Positions 35,480 to 49,168 are shown, counted from the stretch's first letter. The stretch is 64,000 bases of DNA from Rhyacophila brunnea (GCA_022495005.1 JAGYXB010001104.1:992001-1056000), one strand, 5' to 3'. Numbers and translations: made by a program. Notes: a model not told the origin generated them from the letters alone.

Positions 35480-37572
35480 CATTCACCAACGCTTGTTGAA
35501 GGTGATCAATAAAATCATCCGTGCGTTAAATCCTGGTAAGGCACCAGGTCCGTATAGACAATATCCTTGTCAAGTGGACATGTACTCTCACTGCGCCAGA
35601 GATTACGAATATTTTTTGTGACTGCATAAAGAGCGGCACGTTCTCCGATTGCTGGAAGTAGGGCTGACTTAAGGTAATTTCTAAAGCTGGCAGTCAAGTC
35701 CCATCGGACCAGAAAGCCTATCACCCTTTAACGCTATTGTCGGCCCTCAGCAAGGTATTTGAGAAACTTTTGTGCGCCAGGATTGAGACCCACCTGGCAG
35801 AAACGGCACCACTTTTAGACAATCAATTTGGACTCAGAAGAGGCAAGTCAACTGAAGACGCTATAAGAATAGTGCTTGCGATCGCTGAAAATTCCGACCA
35901 TAAGTACGTCCTGGGAGTATTCTTGGAATTTTCTGGTGAATTTGACAGTGTATTCTGATCTCTTATTATTCAAAACCTACGGCTAAAGAGACTACCACGA
36001 AATTTGTTCGCATCAATTCAGAGTTATTTTCACAACAGATTGATTCAATTTCCAGTAGGATCCTGTACAGTAATGAGGTGCATCAGCATGGGATGCCTCC
36101 AGGGCTCTGTTCTCGGGCCTTTTATCTGGAACATCCTCTTCAATGATCTGCTTAAAATCGCACTTCCAACCGACTGCAGTATCTTCGCCTATGGAGATGA
36201 TGCGCTGCTGCTGGTCGAAGCCAAAAGCAGGGCAAATATTGAGACTGCTGCCGGCGAAGCCTTAGCATGTATTTTGACTAGGGGGAAATCAACTAAACTG
36301 ACATTCGCACCAAATAAAACTGAAGTCATTGTCCTGAAAGACCAGGGATACTAATGAAGCGGACACCCACATTCCTTATGGGATATATCAGCATTAAGGT
36401 GATACCTCCACGTTTATACGTGAATGGAGGACCCCTTAATGGTAAAGTACGAGCAAAGATATGGATGCCACATTCATGTTTCCTATATACCGCCAAGCCA
36501 AAGTCCTTTTATCGCCGCTGTATGAATACAATGCTCTTTATGAATTAACTATAAATGTTGTTTCTTTTGGTTTCAATTCTTCGAAATCGCTGTAACTTTC
36601 ATCTACCTGCCAAAAAGATGACTTGGACGACCCTTTAGGTAAAACCCAAGTAAAGACCCAAGCGTTCTGCTGCGGGCAAGAATGATAGAGAGGGGTGGAC
36701 GTTCAGGGGTAGATTTAAAGGGACAGCGATAAAGCCAAAAAAGGAGACCTGGCCGCGGCACGCGGTAGGTTTCCAGGCTGGCGAGGCAGTTAGCCGGAGT
36801 CTCCGAAACACGACGGACTGTGTGTCCCGTTGAACCTTAGATTTTAATTGACAGCCTACGGCGCCCATCTTTAATAAATTTAGGGCTGTTCAAAATTTAT
36901 AAACCGCGTAAAACTTCATAATTGTGTTAATGTGTATTGATATTGTGTGGTGTATGTTTTTTTTCGTAAAATATAAAACTCTGTGCTACGAACCACGTGT
37001 GTTTCATTGGGAAGATCCAACATAATCAACTGTCAATCCTGCATCTTTACCTAACCTAACCCAACCTTACACTGAACGTGCTCTACCGAAACACCGAAAC
37101 CCAGCTTCAATTGACCACCCTAAACAATTTCGATCACTGAGCTAGTCGAAGGGTGGAAGTTGGTCGTGTGACCTACTCGTACCGACCGACAGCACGCTAA
37201 CCAGAGCATAATTGACGCCCGGTCGACTGGAGAGTCGAGCGCGGAGATCGGATTGGGTTGTGTGGCCCCGACTTCCCTCCCTACCCGGACTTCCGGGGTG
37301 TCAAAGGTATCCAATATCGTCACATATCTTGGTGTTGAACTAGATAATATGTTAAAATTCGATCGTCATGTCAAAACCGCGGTCCACAAGGCCGGGGCGG
37401 CCTTCCAAAGAGCCGGTCGTATGACTGGCGACGGATGGGGTCTAAGAATACCGGCACTTAAAATTGCCTATGACGCCATTTTCATGGGGATCGCTGCCTA
37501 CGCTGCAAGCGTATGGTATAAACGTATCCAAAAAATTATGCAGCGGGAAGAGAGAAACGGAGTAGTGTTATC
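35480..37572 (+). pseudogene. R1-type LINE fragment with internal insertion
   Basis: Pieces in order: RALNPGKAPGP (35525), KVFEKLLCARIETHLAETAP (from 35755), FGLRRGKSTEDAIRIVL, VFLEFSGEFDSVF (motif A, with D replaced by E), then GCLQGSVLGPFIWNILFNDL and FAYGDDALLLVEAKS (motif C, 36184). After an unrelated GC-rich stretch (about 36540-37290) the C-terminal part resumes with VTYLGVELDNMLKFDRHVKT and KIAYDAIFMGIAAYAASVWY. Frames shift at 35958 and 36354. R1 elements normally insert in 28S rRNA genes, but no rRNA sequence is seen here. Confidence 0.75.
36540..37290. other. Unidentified insertion in the R1 fragment
   Basis: This stretch interrupts the reverse transcriptase order and is GC-richer in parts (36640-36870, 37130-37290). 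No protein motif recognised. It contains a short telomere-like ctaacctaaccc at about 37050. It may be a 5' region of another retroelement. Confidence 0.4.
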
Positions 37573-37620
37573 TCACAATTAGTAGGTTACGTAAAAGCGG
37601 TGACATTTCGGAAGAGCTAA

Positions 37621-37775
37621 GAGCGAAACCACACGGGCGCCGCGTACGCGCTGTGTCGCGAGACCGCTGTATTCCGACTGCGAGTGGGAGTGAGTACGCA
37701 ACAGCGGTGCGTTCTCACTTCCGCTCGCAGTCGGAATACAGCGGTCTCGCGACACAGCGCCGTGTGGCTTCGCTC
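37621..37775. mobile_element. GC-rich Harbinger-like palindromic MITE
   Basis: Ends gagcgaaaccacacgg and the complement of gagcgaagccacacgg are flanked by TAA on both sides (37618-37620, 37776-37778), the target size of PIF/Harbinger elements. The inner arms containing cgcgagaccgctgtattccg are perfect inverted copies, so the whole unit folds into one hairpin. Confidence 0.8.
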
Positions 37776-37778
37776 TAA

Positions 37779-40700
37779 GATATTGGTATGAAAATTTACC
37801 ATCTATTATTGATTGCGGCACATTACGCACCCAGAGCCAGACGTTTTGGAAGACATTGTTGCGGAATAAAAAATATTATTTTAATGCTGTCTATTTTATC
37901 TCAATTTATTATAATTATTGTTTTCTCCTTATTATCATCTCGAGTGTATTATTATTGTGAAATAAGTATTAATAACCCCTAGTGTAATGTTTAATTGTTT
38001 TCAGTTTTAATTGCTCCTAATTCCTATGTTGGTTAAAATTAAACTTCATTTAAATCTTTTTAATAATTATTAAATTTAATAAGTACTCAAAAAGAATCTA
38101 AAACAATAAAAAAATATTGCCGAAATCCTTGCCAAACCCTGGGCAGTATTGAAATACTATCACTTTACTAACAAACATGTGTTATGTTCAAAATGAACAT
38201 AACCAACATTCATACTCTGGCAACCCCGACGAATATTTATGGTCACGTCATGGAGAGTACGCCATTGCACAGATGTCGCTGTTAGAATTTCCGGCCGCAA
38301 CGGACGTCGCGAGGTGCGAAAGAAGCAACAGGGCTTTTTGATTCTGGCTGTCATCCAGTATAGTCGTGCTCTGCTTTGGTTTTACCCAACCTTTATAATG
38401 GACGTCACTTAAAACAGCACGATTGCAGCCGCAGTGTTTTAGGCCTCTGTGTCGTTCCAAGTTTGGTATTTTAAAACTATTATTATTTGATTCACTTATC
38501 TTCCAATGTTTCTTTTAAAACTTAGCTGCTTGCCTTTATTATAGTATTTCCTTAATAACATTTTAATGTAATATTCTTGTTTTTGATATATTATAGTTTC
38601 GGTCAAGTACATAAATTACTCTTTCATTTATTATTCCCCCTTTCTTCCACACTGTTAATAATTATTATAATCTTACACGGTATTAATATCGTGTGGCGCC
38701 CAGGTACATCTTTTAACCATAGATTTCACGTGCCTTCAGCCGTGCAATTCCTTTTTGTATTCTAATTTAATTTTCACAGTTGTCAGTTGCGAGGTTACGG
38801 AAGTAATTATTGTTCAACTTGAAAAGGATGCACGTAACCCATGGCTCTTGCTTATGTCTCATGCTCTCTTTAACTCCACTTTATATTCCATCCTATCTAG
38901 AGAGACCATTTTCTCCTTTTATTTTGTAGTTGTGACGATAAGGATCACAACTACAAAATACTAATATATCACATGTGCGTGAAAAAACTCATTATGTACA
39001 AAAACTTATTTTTTTAATATTCCTAATATTTTTACAGAATCTGTATCAATGTATATTCTCTGATTTTTTGTACATTTTATACATATGGAAGAAAAAGTGT
39101 TAATTTGAAAATGGATATGTTCAAACCTCATTATCTCAGAACATCAAAATGTCCCATAATGAGTTTTACCTGCAAACCAGCGAATATACCTTTAATGAAA
39201 CTGGTTTATTTCTTTTTTTTGTTTCACAGATGAGAATATATTTTCCATGACTCATTTATGTAATAATTCAACACCAGAGGCGCATTTGTCTTACTGTTCG
39301 TCCTGAAAATATAACGTGGAAAACTCACCACTACTCAGTATTTTCCATCATAGCTCAGGTGCGGTGTTGAAAATCTACCCCTTCTCAGCAATAATATAAT
39401 ATATTCTATTATTTCCAGACCATTTCGTCCCACATGTTTCTCACATTCTTTTACGAAATATAGTTTTATCTTTTCTGTTGAGTATGCAACACTGGCGCAT
39501 GCTGGAAGGATCATAGAATCGAAGAATAAAACTGTAATAGTATCCAGTCTTAATTTATTAGTCTTATGTTTACTTTAAACCGGTTTATTGCTACTGGCAA
39601 AGTCTGATTACATTTTAATTTTCTGTTTACTTTTGACAAATTTTAAAATTAAGTGTGATTGTCAGATTTGTAAAAATAGGTAATACGAGGGACTTAAAAC
39701 TTACTAGGGACATCGAGCGTCCTATTACGAAACATGCAATTAAATAAAATTGTATTGTTGATTTATATTATTTTAAACTGTTTTAGTTAATCAATACGTA
39801 TATTATAGTCTTGGCATAGTTGCAATATTGAAGCTTGATTCGATATAAATAAAAATGTTTTCAAATTATTTTAGGATTTTTACCTTTCTGATTTCTTATA
39901 AAATGTTGGTTTCAAAAAAAAAATATCGGCATATCACAAAGTATAAACTGTCTACTTCTACTACAAAACAATCAAAGCCCTTATTCAATATTATATGTCA
40001 TTCACGAAACGGTTTAAAAATATGGTTATAATTTACAGTTCATCTATTTAATTTTACAGATAATTTGCATGTTTTTAGATTAGAAATATGTTGAAGAATA
40101 ATAGTCAATTTTGCTGGAGTTTTCAATTGAGTGTAATGGAATTGCAAAGGAAAACGACCACTCAGAGCTTTATAAATTAATGTGATTGATATACAGATGG
40201 TTTGAAAAGCAAATGTTTTTTAGTTATTCTAGATACATGATTGTTATTTTTTTCATCACTTGAGGAGTTTTAATCGGTGTGCCTGCTTTTGAAATTTATT
40301 TGGTGTTAGTAAGCTTTTGTGATTTTGTAATTTTTGTCCGCTAATGTTTATCCGCTAATAAAATGTTGTATATATATATATAGTATAGTTTGTCTCATTT
40401 TGTTTACATTTTATACAAAAATACATAATTTTGTAGGTTTCGTATGTGAAATTTAGTGTACACATACACAAATCAATAAGTACCTGTTTTTCTGATGGTT
40501 TGAAAATTTACAAGTAATTTATTTTGAGATGTTTAGTATTTTAAGAAAATTTTGTCTATGCGTGAAGACTATACGCGGGGCAATAATTGTGGGTCGACAT
40601 CGTAGAGCTAGTTCTAGCTATGGACTTTCCGAACTGCGTAGCGTAAGGTGGCCGATACTCCACGGATATAATCAATACGTTAGCCCCTCTTTATATGTCG

Positions 40701-41300
40701 GCATATCTATATAGATAAAAAAAATTGAATTCAGTGGCGGTTTAAGGCACGTGCAGGCTTGATGTGCTGATAGATTCGGAGGTCACTCGTGAAAAATTTT
40801 CCATACCTCCATTTGGTGTTAAAACAATGACGTATTTTTATTATTTGATTGATTTTTACATTCAGGTTTTAAAAAAAAACTCATTTTTATGATTTGAATA
40901 CTTTCTGATTTCAAACTTAAATGTATTTATTTTATATTATTATAATGAATATACATACGTAAAGCGTTGACGACATGACATAAAATGCAAAGAAAAAAAA
41001 AGATTTTCAAAAACAATATTTAAATAAAAATATAAGTACTGTAATATTAGTAAAAAAAAATACATGTAAGTAAGTATATTTTATGTCAAAAACTTATAAA
41101 ATAACATTCGCCTAAGTCCTAAACTCATTCTCACGTAAGTTGAATATATCAATATCTGAAGCTATTTGATAAAACACAGTTATTGCCCTCCCAATTAGGA
41201 TTACCAGTGGCAGGTTAGTTTTATACTTTGGGAAAATAAACAAAAGTGGTATCGATTTCTAAGACCAAGGACACCACAGGTCAACATTACAAAGAATGGT
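37779..41300. other. No recognisable gene
   Basis: AT-rich stretch with short, motif-free frames. It contains one clear hairpin (38920-38960) and, at 40732, the sequence cagtggcggtttaaggcac that resembles a hAT end without a partner. Confidence 0.45.
38920..38960. repeat. Hairpin, 16-bp perfect stem
   Basis: tattttgtagttgtga pairs with tcacaactacaaaata around a 9-base loop. No terminator or gene context. Confidence 0.7.
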
Positions 41301-41307
41301 AGAGTTT

Positions 41308-41529
41308 TCATTTACACGGTCTATAATAAGTCGGAAAAAATATGTAGCTAAATATAAATTTACAAACCAAGGGCCCGGACCATACAGTCGACCCACTCTC
41401 ATGCCTGCTTCTACTAATAACTAAGGAATTATAAAGAATTTTTAATATGGCAACGTTTGAAAAGACCCTGAAAGTACGCAAGTCCAACATATTATATAGT
41501 GAGTTGTAAGCCATCTTAAAATTTAACAT
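41308..41529 (-). pseudogene. Short jockey-type LINE fragment
   Basis: The frame includes AILKILYNSLVISRSRHESG and STVWSG, matching the end of a jockey reverse transcriptase (K-I-L-Y-x-S-L-V-R-S). Truncated on both sides. Confidence 0.5.
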
Positions 41530-42684
41530 CTGCTGATATTTTTTATTATCATAGACTTTTATTCAATTTCATTGGGATATAATATATTTTGTTTGCAATA
41601 TGTTTGGCTTTTTAATTCGTCTCTCATTTCTCTTGCGGTCATCACAATGCGACCAAATTGTTTTCTCATAAACATATTTTTACCCCAAAATGTGCGCCAA
41701 ATCCCCAAGTAAAAAAAATACAACGATTGGGAAGAAAATTACTATGTTATCCAAACTAAGGAGAAACGTTTTTACTTAATATGTAACGGTGTTATGTCAG
41801 TGACAAAGAAACATAACTTTTAAATACTATCAAGACCATCCCAGCAATCGTTTTTTATTAACCGTGTAAAAAATGCCACCATTGCTTTCTTTTTATCTTT
41901 GTTGGTAAAAAAAACCATTTTTAGACAGAGAATTAATTAAGGAAGCATTTTTCACTGGAGCCAATTTGTTGTTTGAAGGATTTTTTAATAAGCGAGAAAT
42001 AATTTCGGCAATACAGGATGAAAAAGCTATCCAACGACAGGACTACAAAGAGAATCCAGGTGATTTCAACCGATTCACAAAGTCAGTTAAAAATGTGAAA
42101 TCTCACCACAATTAGATGAGTCAGAATATCGAATCAGATACAGAGCAATCGACGCTAATTATAATATTAGTATTCAGTAATTGTAGTATAGAATAAGAAC
42201 TATTAAAGTTACTACCAATGCAAGAGCGAATAATGGGTGATGATATTTTAATATCTTCGCCCCTTGTTTATATTATCAAAGTAAAATGATCATATTATTG
42301 TGATTTATTCAGTAGTATATTCATTACAACATTACTGATTTTCAAATGACTTGACTTTTATTATAAGTACCTATATAATATTATTTTTATTGCAATAATC
42401 TAAAATGTTCGAAAAACAAAACTATCGTTATACCAATTAAATCATGTAAAACTTACATTTTCGCGAATATCTATGCCAATGGAAACGCTAATTACCTTCA
42501 ATAGAACATGATTATGTACTCCAAGAAATGGCTTTCATGATTAATAGATTTATTAAATTCCACCACTATGTGACGCCAAGCTACCTGTAATATATATCAA
42601 GATAGCTGGCTTTCCCAAGCTTTTAAAAATTTTAATTTGGAAGGAACAAATAAAAAAATATCCACATTTGTATTTTATATAATA
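41530..42684. other. No recognisable feature
   Basis: AT-rich sequence with no open frame or repeat I can assign. Confidence 0.5.
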
Positions 42685-42920
42685 CTAGCACAAGTACCCG
42701 GCTTCGGACACGGTCGCTTCATTGGTTGATATATATTTATCGTAGGTACCTACCTACTTAACAAAACAATATTATTAAAATTCTTCAATATTAAAACATC
42801 TGTGTCGAGGCATATAACATGATATCATGAAAATAATTCGAACAGCCAAGTCAAACACATGAAATAAAATCGAATCCAAAATACAATTAGGAAAGGTAAT
42901 TTGAACAGACTTAGTATTTT
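42685..42920 (-). mobile_element. 3' end of a Helitron-type element, minus strand
   Basis: Starts ctagcacaagtacccggctt on the plus strand, the complement of the 3' end of the Helitron at 13141, followed by the hairpin-forming segment (cggcttcggacacggtcgct) and about 180 further bases with matching phrases (aaaacatctgtgtcg, aaaatcgaatccaaaata). The 5' part and the minisatellite are missing. Confidence 0.65.
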
Positions 42921-42979
42921 TGTATGTAGATGTCAGTTGGGGTCAGGTAGGAAAACATTTTGAATTTTACGTATATAGA

Positions 42980-43162
42980 TCGAGCGGCATAAGCGTCGGC
43001 TTATAATGTCGTGGCTCCCAGGTTCGAATCCTGTGTCTGGCGCAAATACACAGTATGTGTTTCGACATTATGGACCTAATAGGTTGAGCATGTGGCTAAC
43101 CCATTATGGGCCCATTATGATCTTATTAGGATCGGACATGGTTTAAAGAAAAGAAGAAAAAA
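42980..43162 (+). repeat. tRNA-derived SINE, family B, copy 2
   Basis: Box A-like agcggcataagcgtcggc and box B caggttcgaatcctg, then ttatggacctaataggttga and ggatcggacatgg, ending in an A-rich tail. Matches the minus-strand copy at 25745. Confidence 0.75.
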
Positions 43163-45150
43163 AGATGGGTTTTACTTTTTGTGGCTAAAATAATCTCTGA
43201 GCAGTGCCTGTAAATATTATTTTTATTATCTTGATAGCAGTAACGTAGTCGGTCTGTCTGTCTTTTCGAACTAGTAACGATATGTCTATGATTACCAGTG
43301 AACGTACGCAAATAAATAATAATATTAATAATAGCAGTAGTAGAGGTGAGTCATTTTACATGTTTATTCATAAAGCTACTGAAATATTATCAGCAGATTA
43401 TAATATTGTTCCTATTTCATTTATTATTATTACATACTTATATATAATATATATTATATATATAAAAAAAATCAGGTACTTACCTATTAGACAATCTATC
43501 ATTCATGATAATAATCAATAAATAAGTCAATAATGAAAAATGGTTCCTAATTATTATTGTATAGTGGTTGTTTCTTTATAAGGTAGGTAGAGTTGCTTCA
43601 TAACTTTGCTCTCCGGCTCTAGGGTGAGATTTATGTAATATATTCTAAAACTATATTTTTTACTTTATTTATTATTACGTATATTAATACAAGTGAATAT
43701 TATTTGATTTAATTTTTTGTGAGGTAATCAGGCTGAGGCATTTCAGTTTAGTAAAAAGTGCAAAGTCATAAAAAGGATAGGTACTCTAAGTAGCTATCTA
43801 TTATTTGGTTTGCTTCTCTCAATTTTCAAATTTACTTCTTATTAACGCTTTGATTCATATAAAATGTAATTAAAGATCGATTGACCAACACATTTCACGC
43901 AATAATATTTTATAAAAAACTGAGTAGGTAGGTATCTGTCAAGCAAGTAAGTAGTTCATCAATCAAGCTACATTACAAGCTACACCGAAACATTAATAGT
44001 AGATTACCTACTTATATTGTTTGTAATTTCATAATATATTAAAATACTTATTTATGTACCTATACTATACAGTATACACGTTATCGACCGAAGGTACCTA
44101 CTTGATGGAATTTAAATTTAAATTCTAATTGATTTAAGTTTTGTACTATTCCATTTGAGTCGTTTTTTGCGACCCGGGTTTCGCCTTTCGGCATCTTAAG
44201 GCACTTTGTATACTCACCAAAGACAAACACACACTGACAATGAACACTCTTAACTCTAACTTATATAATAAAGTAGGTAAAAACTTCATTAGGTACCTAC
44301 CTAGCAAGTCAAAAGTCACAATAAAAAAGAAATTATGAACAGTTGAATTGTTATGAGAAGGATACATCAACATTTGCGAACTATTTATTAAATGAAAAAC
44401 ATATGTTTGATATTATCGAAAAAGATGCAAAATTGCGAGATTCACTTGTAGCTAACTTAATCAGTAGACCAGAAGTCAATTTTGTTGATTCAATTTTCTA
44501 CATTTAGGTTCCATCTATATCGAGTATAGAAGAATGTTTTTTTCAACATCAACAACATCTTTGTACCAACAACATATTATGAAATAATGTTGCCAGTATC
44601 TTAGGATATTCGACAAACATAAAGAACCATATAATATTATTAACATTTCAATGATTGTTTTAAAAAAAACAGTCTCACCGTACAAAGGAGATTGCGATAC
44701 TGGAGATATTGGGAATATATTAATATTACTGATACTACAACGGACTACCTACTATTGATGATACCGATGTCAGACGATACGACCAATGTAAGTAACATTA
44801 TTATGAAGTACGAATAAAGTTAATGTTTTTATTACCGTTCTGAAAGGAAAAATATATTTTAAAATAAAACCATGTTATATAGCAAATATTTTTAATTTTT
44901 ATTTTATTTATTAAGAAACAAACAGTTAGTATATATTGATTACAACAATTTTAAATATAATAATGAAAAGTTATTGAAACCAGAAAAGTTTCCATGTATA
45001 CATTATAATATAGTTAAGCCTAACAAGATAGAGAGTAAGAATAACATAAATATAAAGAAATTGGATAAGAAAATTACATGAGAAAAATGAGGAAGGATAA
45101 TGAATAATTAAATTATACACCAAAAAAGAACATTAAAAATATATTTATAT
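43163..45150. other. No recognisable feature
   Basis: AT-rich, short frames only. The sequence near 44130-44380 is open on the minus strand for 75 codons but shows no motif. Confidence 0.45.
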
Positions 45151-45769
45151 ATAAGTATGTATATCTATTTATACAAAATTTTGGCGTTTAAATGAAAAAG
45201 ATGAATTATTAAAAGGATCAATGGTGGAGAAATACATATTATAATTTAAACAAGAGCGTCGAATAAAAGAGTTTTGTGCATAATTAGAATTGCTACGACT
45301 GACATGGTACAATATTTGGTTTCGCGTAAATATTGATTGACAGTGGAAACCCACTCTTTCGAGTAGGTTTGGCAAGTCAACAAAACCATTGATAATTTTA
45401 AAAAGAAAATATTGATCAGATATAGAATGTCGACTTTCCAAAGATGGTACCATAAAAGTTGCAGTGGTCGAAATAGAATTAGATAAATCATAACAGTAAG
45501 CTTTAAAATTGACATCAGAACATCAGGTGACCTGAATGGTTTAGAGAACCGATGAATAAAACCTAATAAGTTTAATGCTTTATTGATAGTTTCATTGACA
45601 TGTGCGTTAAAATTCATCTTATTATCCATTATGACACCCAGGTCACGTATTTTTGAGCTGCGTTTCAAGGGTTCGACTCCTAGTTTATATTCTGTGTTGA
45701 TGGGGTTCACACTTCTGGAGAATGTTATTGACTAGCATTTGTTGACATTTAGATAAAGATGATTCAATT

Positions 45770-46450
45770 GACAGTCCAGTCAAATTAGACCGAAAAATAC
45801 GTTATGGTTGCAAAAGGTCGGGTAGAAGATTTTTTTTCTATTTGTATATATGGTAATGAGTGACAAGAAAATGAGTTTTGCCAATTCGGATGACTTCGGC
45901 ACAACTTTTGGTTTTGGTGTTTTTTTGGTTTTTCGATTATATCTCAAAAACGGTTGGTCGTAGCAAAAATATTGTTATATACAACATTAAAGCTTATTAG
46001 TTTTCCTAAAATGTTTAAATAACATGTTTTTTTCTATCTTCAACCGTTTATGAGATATTTGCTGTTGAAAACACGCGTTTTAGTAAAAATCAAACTTTAA
46101 TGAGAAGAAATACTAATCTAAACTTAAGATCTCTTACCGTTTATGAGATACTTGCTGTTGAAAACAGTATATCTTCGCTCTAGGATTATATTGTCCAAAG
46201 CGACAATATGTGAAATGTTCAGGAGACGAAAAACAAACTTTATTACCTTATATTTCAATTTTATTTTTACATTTAATAAATAGATTAGGTAGGCAATGGT
46301 GGGTTTATTACATTCATGGAATTTAAGCTACAGATAATGGAGTGACTAGTTAGATAAAGTCCATTAATTTCGCTGGGTTTTTTCAGTTAATATGCTATTG
46401 ATATTAAATATTTTGTTATTGTTATTTGAAATTATCCTTAATCTATCTTT
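45770..46450. other. Unidentified insertion or replacement within the LINE
   Basis: This stretch replaces the expected polymerase motif C region. It contains two related segments, caaccgtttatgagatattt and taccgtttatgagatacttg. No coding motif. Boundaries are approximate. Confidence 0.4.
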
Positions 46451-46552
46451 AATTATCTTTTATCTTTAATTGCAACAGCTTGCGATCGATTTGAGATGTA
46501 TGAAGAAATCCAACGAAATAAATCACCGTGAATCCCCAGGGCCCAGAGTTTT

Positions 46553-46945
46553 TCAAGAAAAATGCAGTTTATCGAAAGCTTTAGAAAAGTCCGTGTATAT
46601 AGCGTCCACTTGTGTTTTACTGCGCATAGAATTAAAGATGAAATCAGTGAACTCAAAAAGGTTTGTTTCTACGGAGCGTCTACTGAAAAAACGACGTTGA
46701 TTTGGTGTGATTAAGTTACGCAGAGCTGCGAAAATATGGTCGGAGATGATCTTTTCTAAGAGTTTCCCAAAAATAGGAAGTTTGGATATAGGCCTGTAAT
46801 TAGTATTAACACTTTTGTCACCACTATTGAATATTGGAGTAATTAATGGTTTCTTCCATATATTAGGAAAACATCCGCTTTTAACAGAAATGTTAAATAA
46901 AATTGATAATGGGGAGGCCAATTCTTCTCCACAAGAAGCAATCAA
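46553..46945 (-). pseudogene. LINE reverse-transcriptase fingers and motif A
   Basis: An open frame of 130 codons with PLSILFNISVKSGCFPNIWK, NYRPISKLPIFGKLLEKII, LITPNQRRFFSRRSVETNL and VDAIYTDFSKAFD. The DFSKAFD aspartate motif is intact. The frame is lost at 46553 and a shifted frame continues with LEKLWALGIHGDLFRWISSY to 46453. Confidence 0.75.
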
Positions 46946-47475
46946 AATGGGAGAAATAGGATCAGAACCTGCGCCTTTATTTATGTCTATGTGTTTAATG
47001 TATGAAATAACTCTGATGACGGAGTGAATATTATTGAACTAATTATCACAAAACAGGTCTTTGTAAGGTTGACGAAATAAATACAGATTGAAAATAGTCA
47101 TTGAATAAATTACATATAGATTTGCCATCAGAAACAATTTTTTCATCAAGGAGCATTTCACCGGGAATATTGGACTCATTGGATTTTGATTTAACGAATG
47201 ACCAAAAACATTTTGAGTTTCGCTTAATGGATTTTTCTGCCCGTAAAATGAAGTCTTCATAACATTTTTTAGCAAGGCGTTTTTGCCTTTTTCTTAAAAT
47301 GGCAAATGTATCATAGTCTATGGGGGGCTACTGTACTTATTCCATTTTTTATGATACTTTAATTTTTCATTTATAACTTTCATTAAGGGCTTAGAAAACC
47401 AGGGAGGATAACGATGATTTGGAGTTTTGCATTTTTTTGGTACGTTAGTATCAATTCACTCCCAAAGTTTGGCAT

Positions 47476-49168
47476 GTCGTCGCCATAGGATTTGTTTCCC
47501 GAATATCCATTTTTGTCGAAATCGACATTTAAATGCAGTTCAATTTCTTTTATCGAACTCTACCGCAATCATTTATAAAAACAATATATTTTTATCAAGG
47601 AACAGAGATATTTTTTTAAAAAACCCGAATACGCCATGTTAAGTTACAATTACTCCGTGGTGTTCTCCCGAATGTCCAACTATTCGTACCCGAATATCCA
47701 AGTTAATTTCGGTTGAAATATATCTCTGGCTGAGTGTTTATTTCCCGAATATGACTTATTCCAATGACCAATCAAACTGCGCTCACGCCGTGCATCTCGC
47801 TCCCACATTCACGCTGTCTAGCTCTAAAAAAATCACGCCCACTCTCATATTTTTCGGCCGTCGGGAGACTACTTTCAAATTTCGTCTTATTGATATTGTT
47901 TTTAACGTTACTATTGTTTTAATAGTGAATTCATCAAATTTGAAGAGATCATTCATAGCTGATACATCACCAGTTCGCCCTGAACTTACAGTAGAGTTGT
48001 GGAAGTGACTATTTTACCTTAAATAACTGCATTTTGTTTTGATAAATGACACAAAATCCCAACGGTTATATGAATTCTACAGTATGACCCGGCAACTACT
48101 ATGACGTAAAAAATAATTATTATTTCAAATTATTATTAGTCAAACATTGTTTGTCTTTATTTTACTTTTAATCTAGGTATTTCTATGAAAATAAAGGCGA
48201 TGCTATTATTTATTTTGAATGCGCTGATAGTTAATTTAATTTAATATGTATGTTAGTAACTATTTATTTGGTGGATATTATATACTTAGGATATTGGTAC
48301 TTACCTAATATTAGCAGCCAATGGTAATTAATTTATACATGCTATTATTTTGTGTTGTTATTCCTTACAATAGTATAATAATATAAATATATAGATATAA
48401 TAATATACAGATATATATAAATAGATTTTTTTTTCTGGAAAAAGTATTAATATAAAATTGTTAGCAAGTACGAGTAAGTACCATCATAAAATATTGGAGA
48501 AATGACCGTGACGTCGGTTAGTAATTGAAGTAGTAGATACCTTATAATATATTTTCTCAGAAGTGATTTAAAAAAAATATGTAAGTATGTTTAATTATTA
48601 GAATTGTACATTCTTAAATCTTGTGAATTATTCGTTCAATAAAAAAATAGTTAATTACTTAAAACTATTTTATTACTTAATCCGAAAAAAAATCTAAAAA
48701 GCGATTGCCGCATGTTATTATTACATACGAACTTGGGTAATTACGATCATTAAGTATTTAAATAGTAGAGGTAATTATTAACAATTATCGTGTAAATAAA
48801 TATAACATTTGAGGCACATACTTTTTGACCAGTCAGTAATCTGTGGGCCGTGCAGCAATACGCTACGGTCTTAAATCCCGAACGTCCATGTTTTGTCCTG
48901 AATATCCATTATTCTGAGAGAGCGCTAAAAATTTCCCGAATATCCACAGTGAGTACTTGTAAATAAAACGCATTTTCTGTGCATTTAATGATTTATACCA
49001 GTATATTATTCTTGGAATCTATTCTTAGATAATGTTGCAATCATACAGTATAGAAAGAATGATTGATACATCTACTGATATTAAAATATACGACAGTGAA
49101 ATTTGTTTTTCGTCTCCTGTAAAATTGACATTTGGTCTATTCGGGAAACAAATCCTATAGCGACGATG
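47476..49168. mobile_element. 1.7-kb inverted-repeat element inside the LINE
   Basis: Ends are inverted copies of about 45 bp sharing gtcgtcgc..ATAGGATTTG and TTTCCCGAATA, and the element is bounded by the direct repeat TGGCAT (47470-47475, 49169-49174). Removing it and one repeat restores the LINE reading order (NMNMEDA followed by KLWE). A short motif CCCGAATATCCA recurs near both ends. An 85-codon frame at 47751-48008 has no recognised motif. The superfamily is not identified. Confidence 0.75.

Noticed and set aside
37617..37802. Minus-strand open frame over the GC-rich palindrome
   Set aside because: It is the translation of a Harbinger-like palindrome, not a gene.
40529..40714. 61-codon plus-strand frame
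   Set aside because: No motif or conserved feature recognised, and no neighbouring exon-like sequence.
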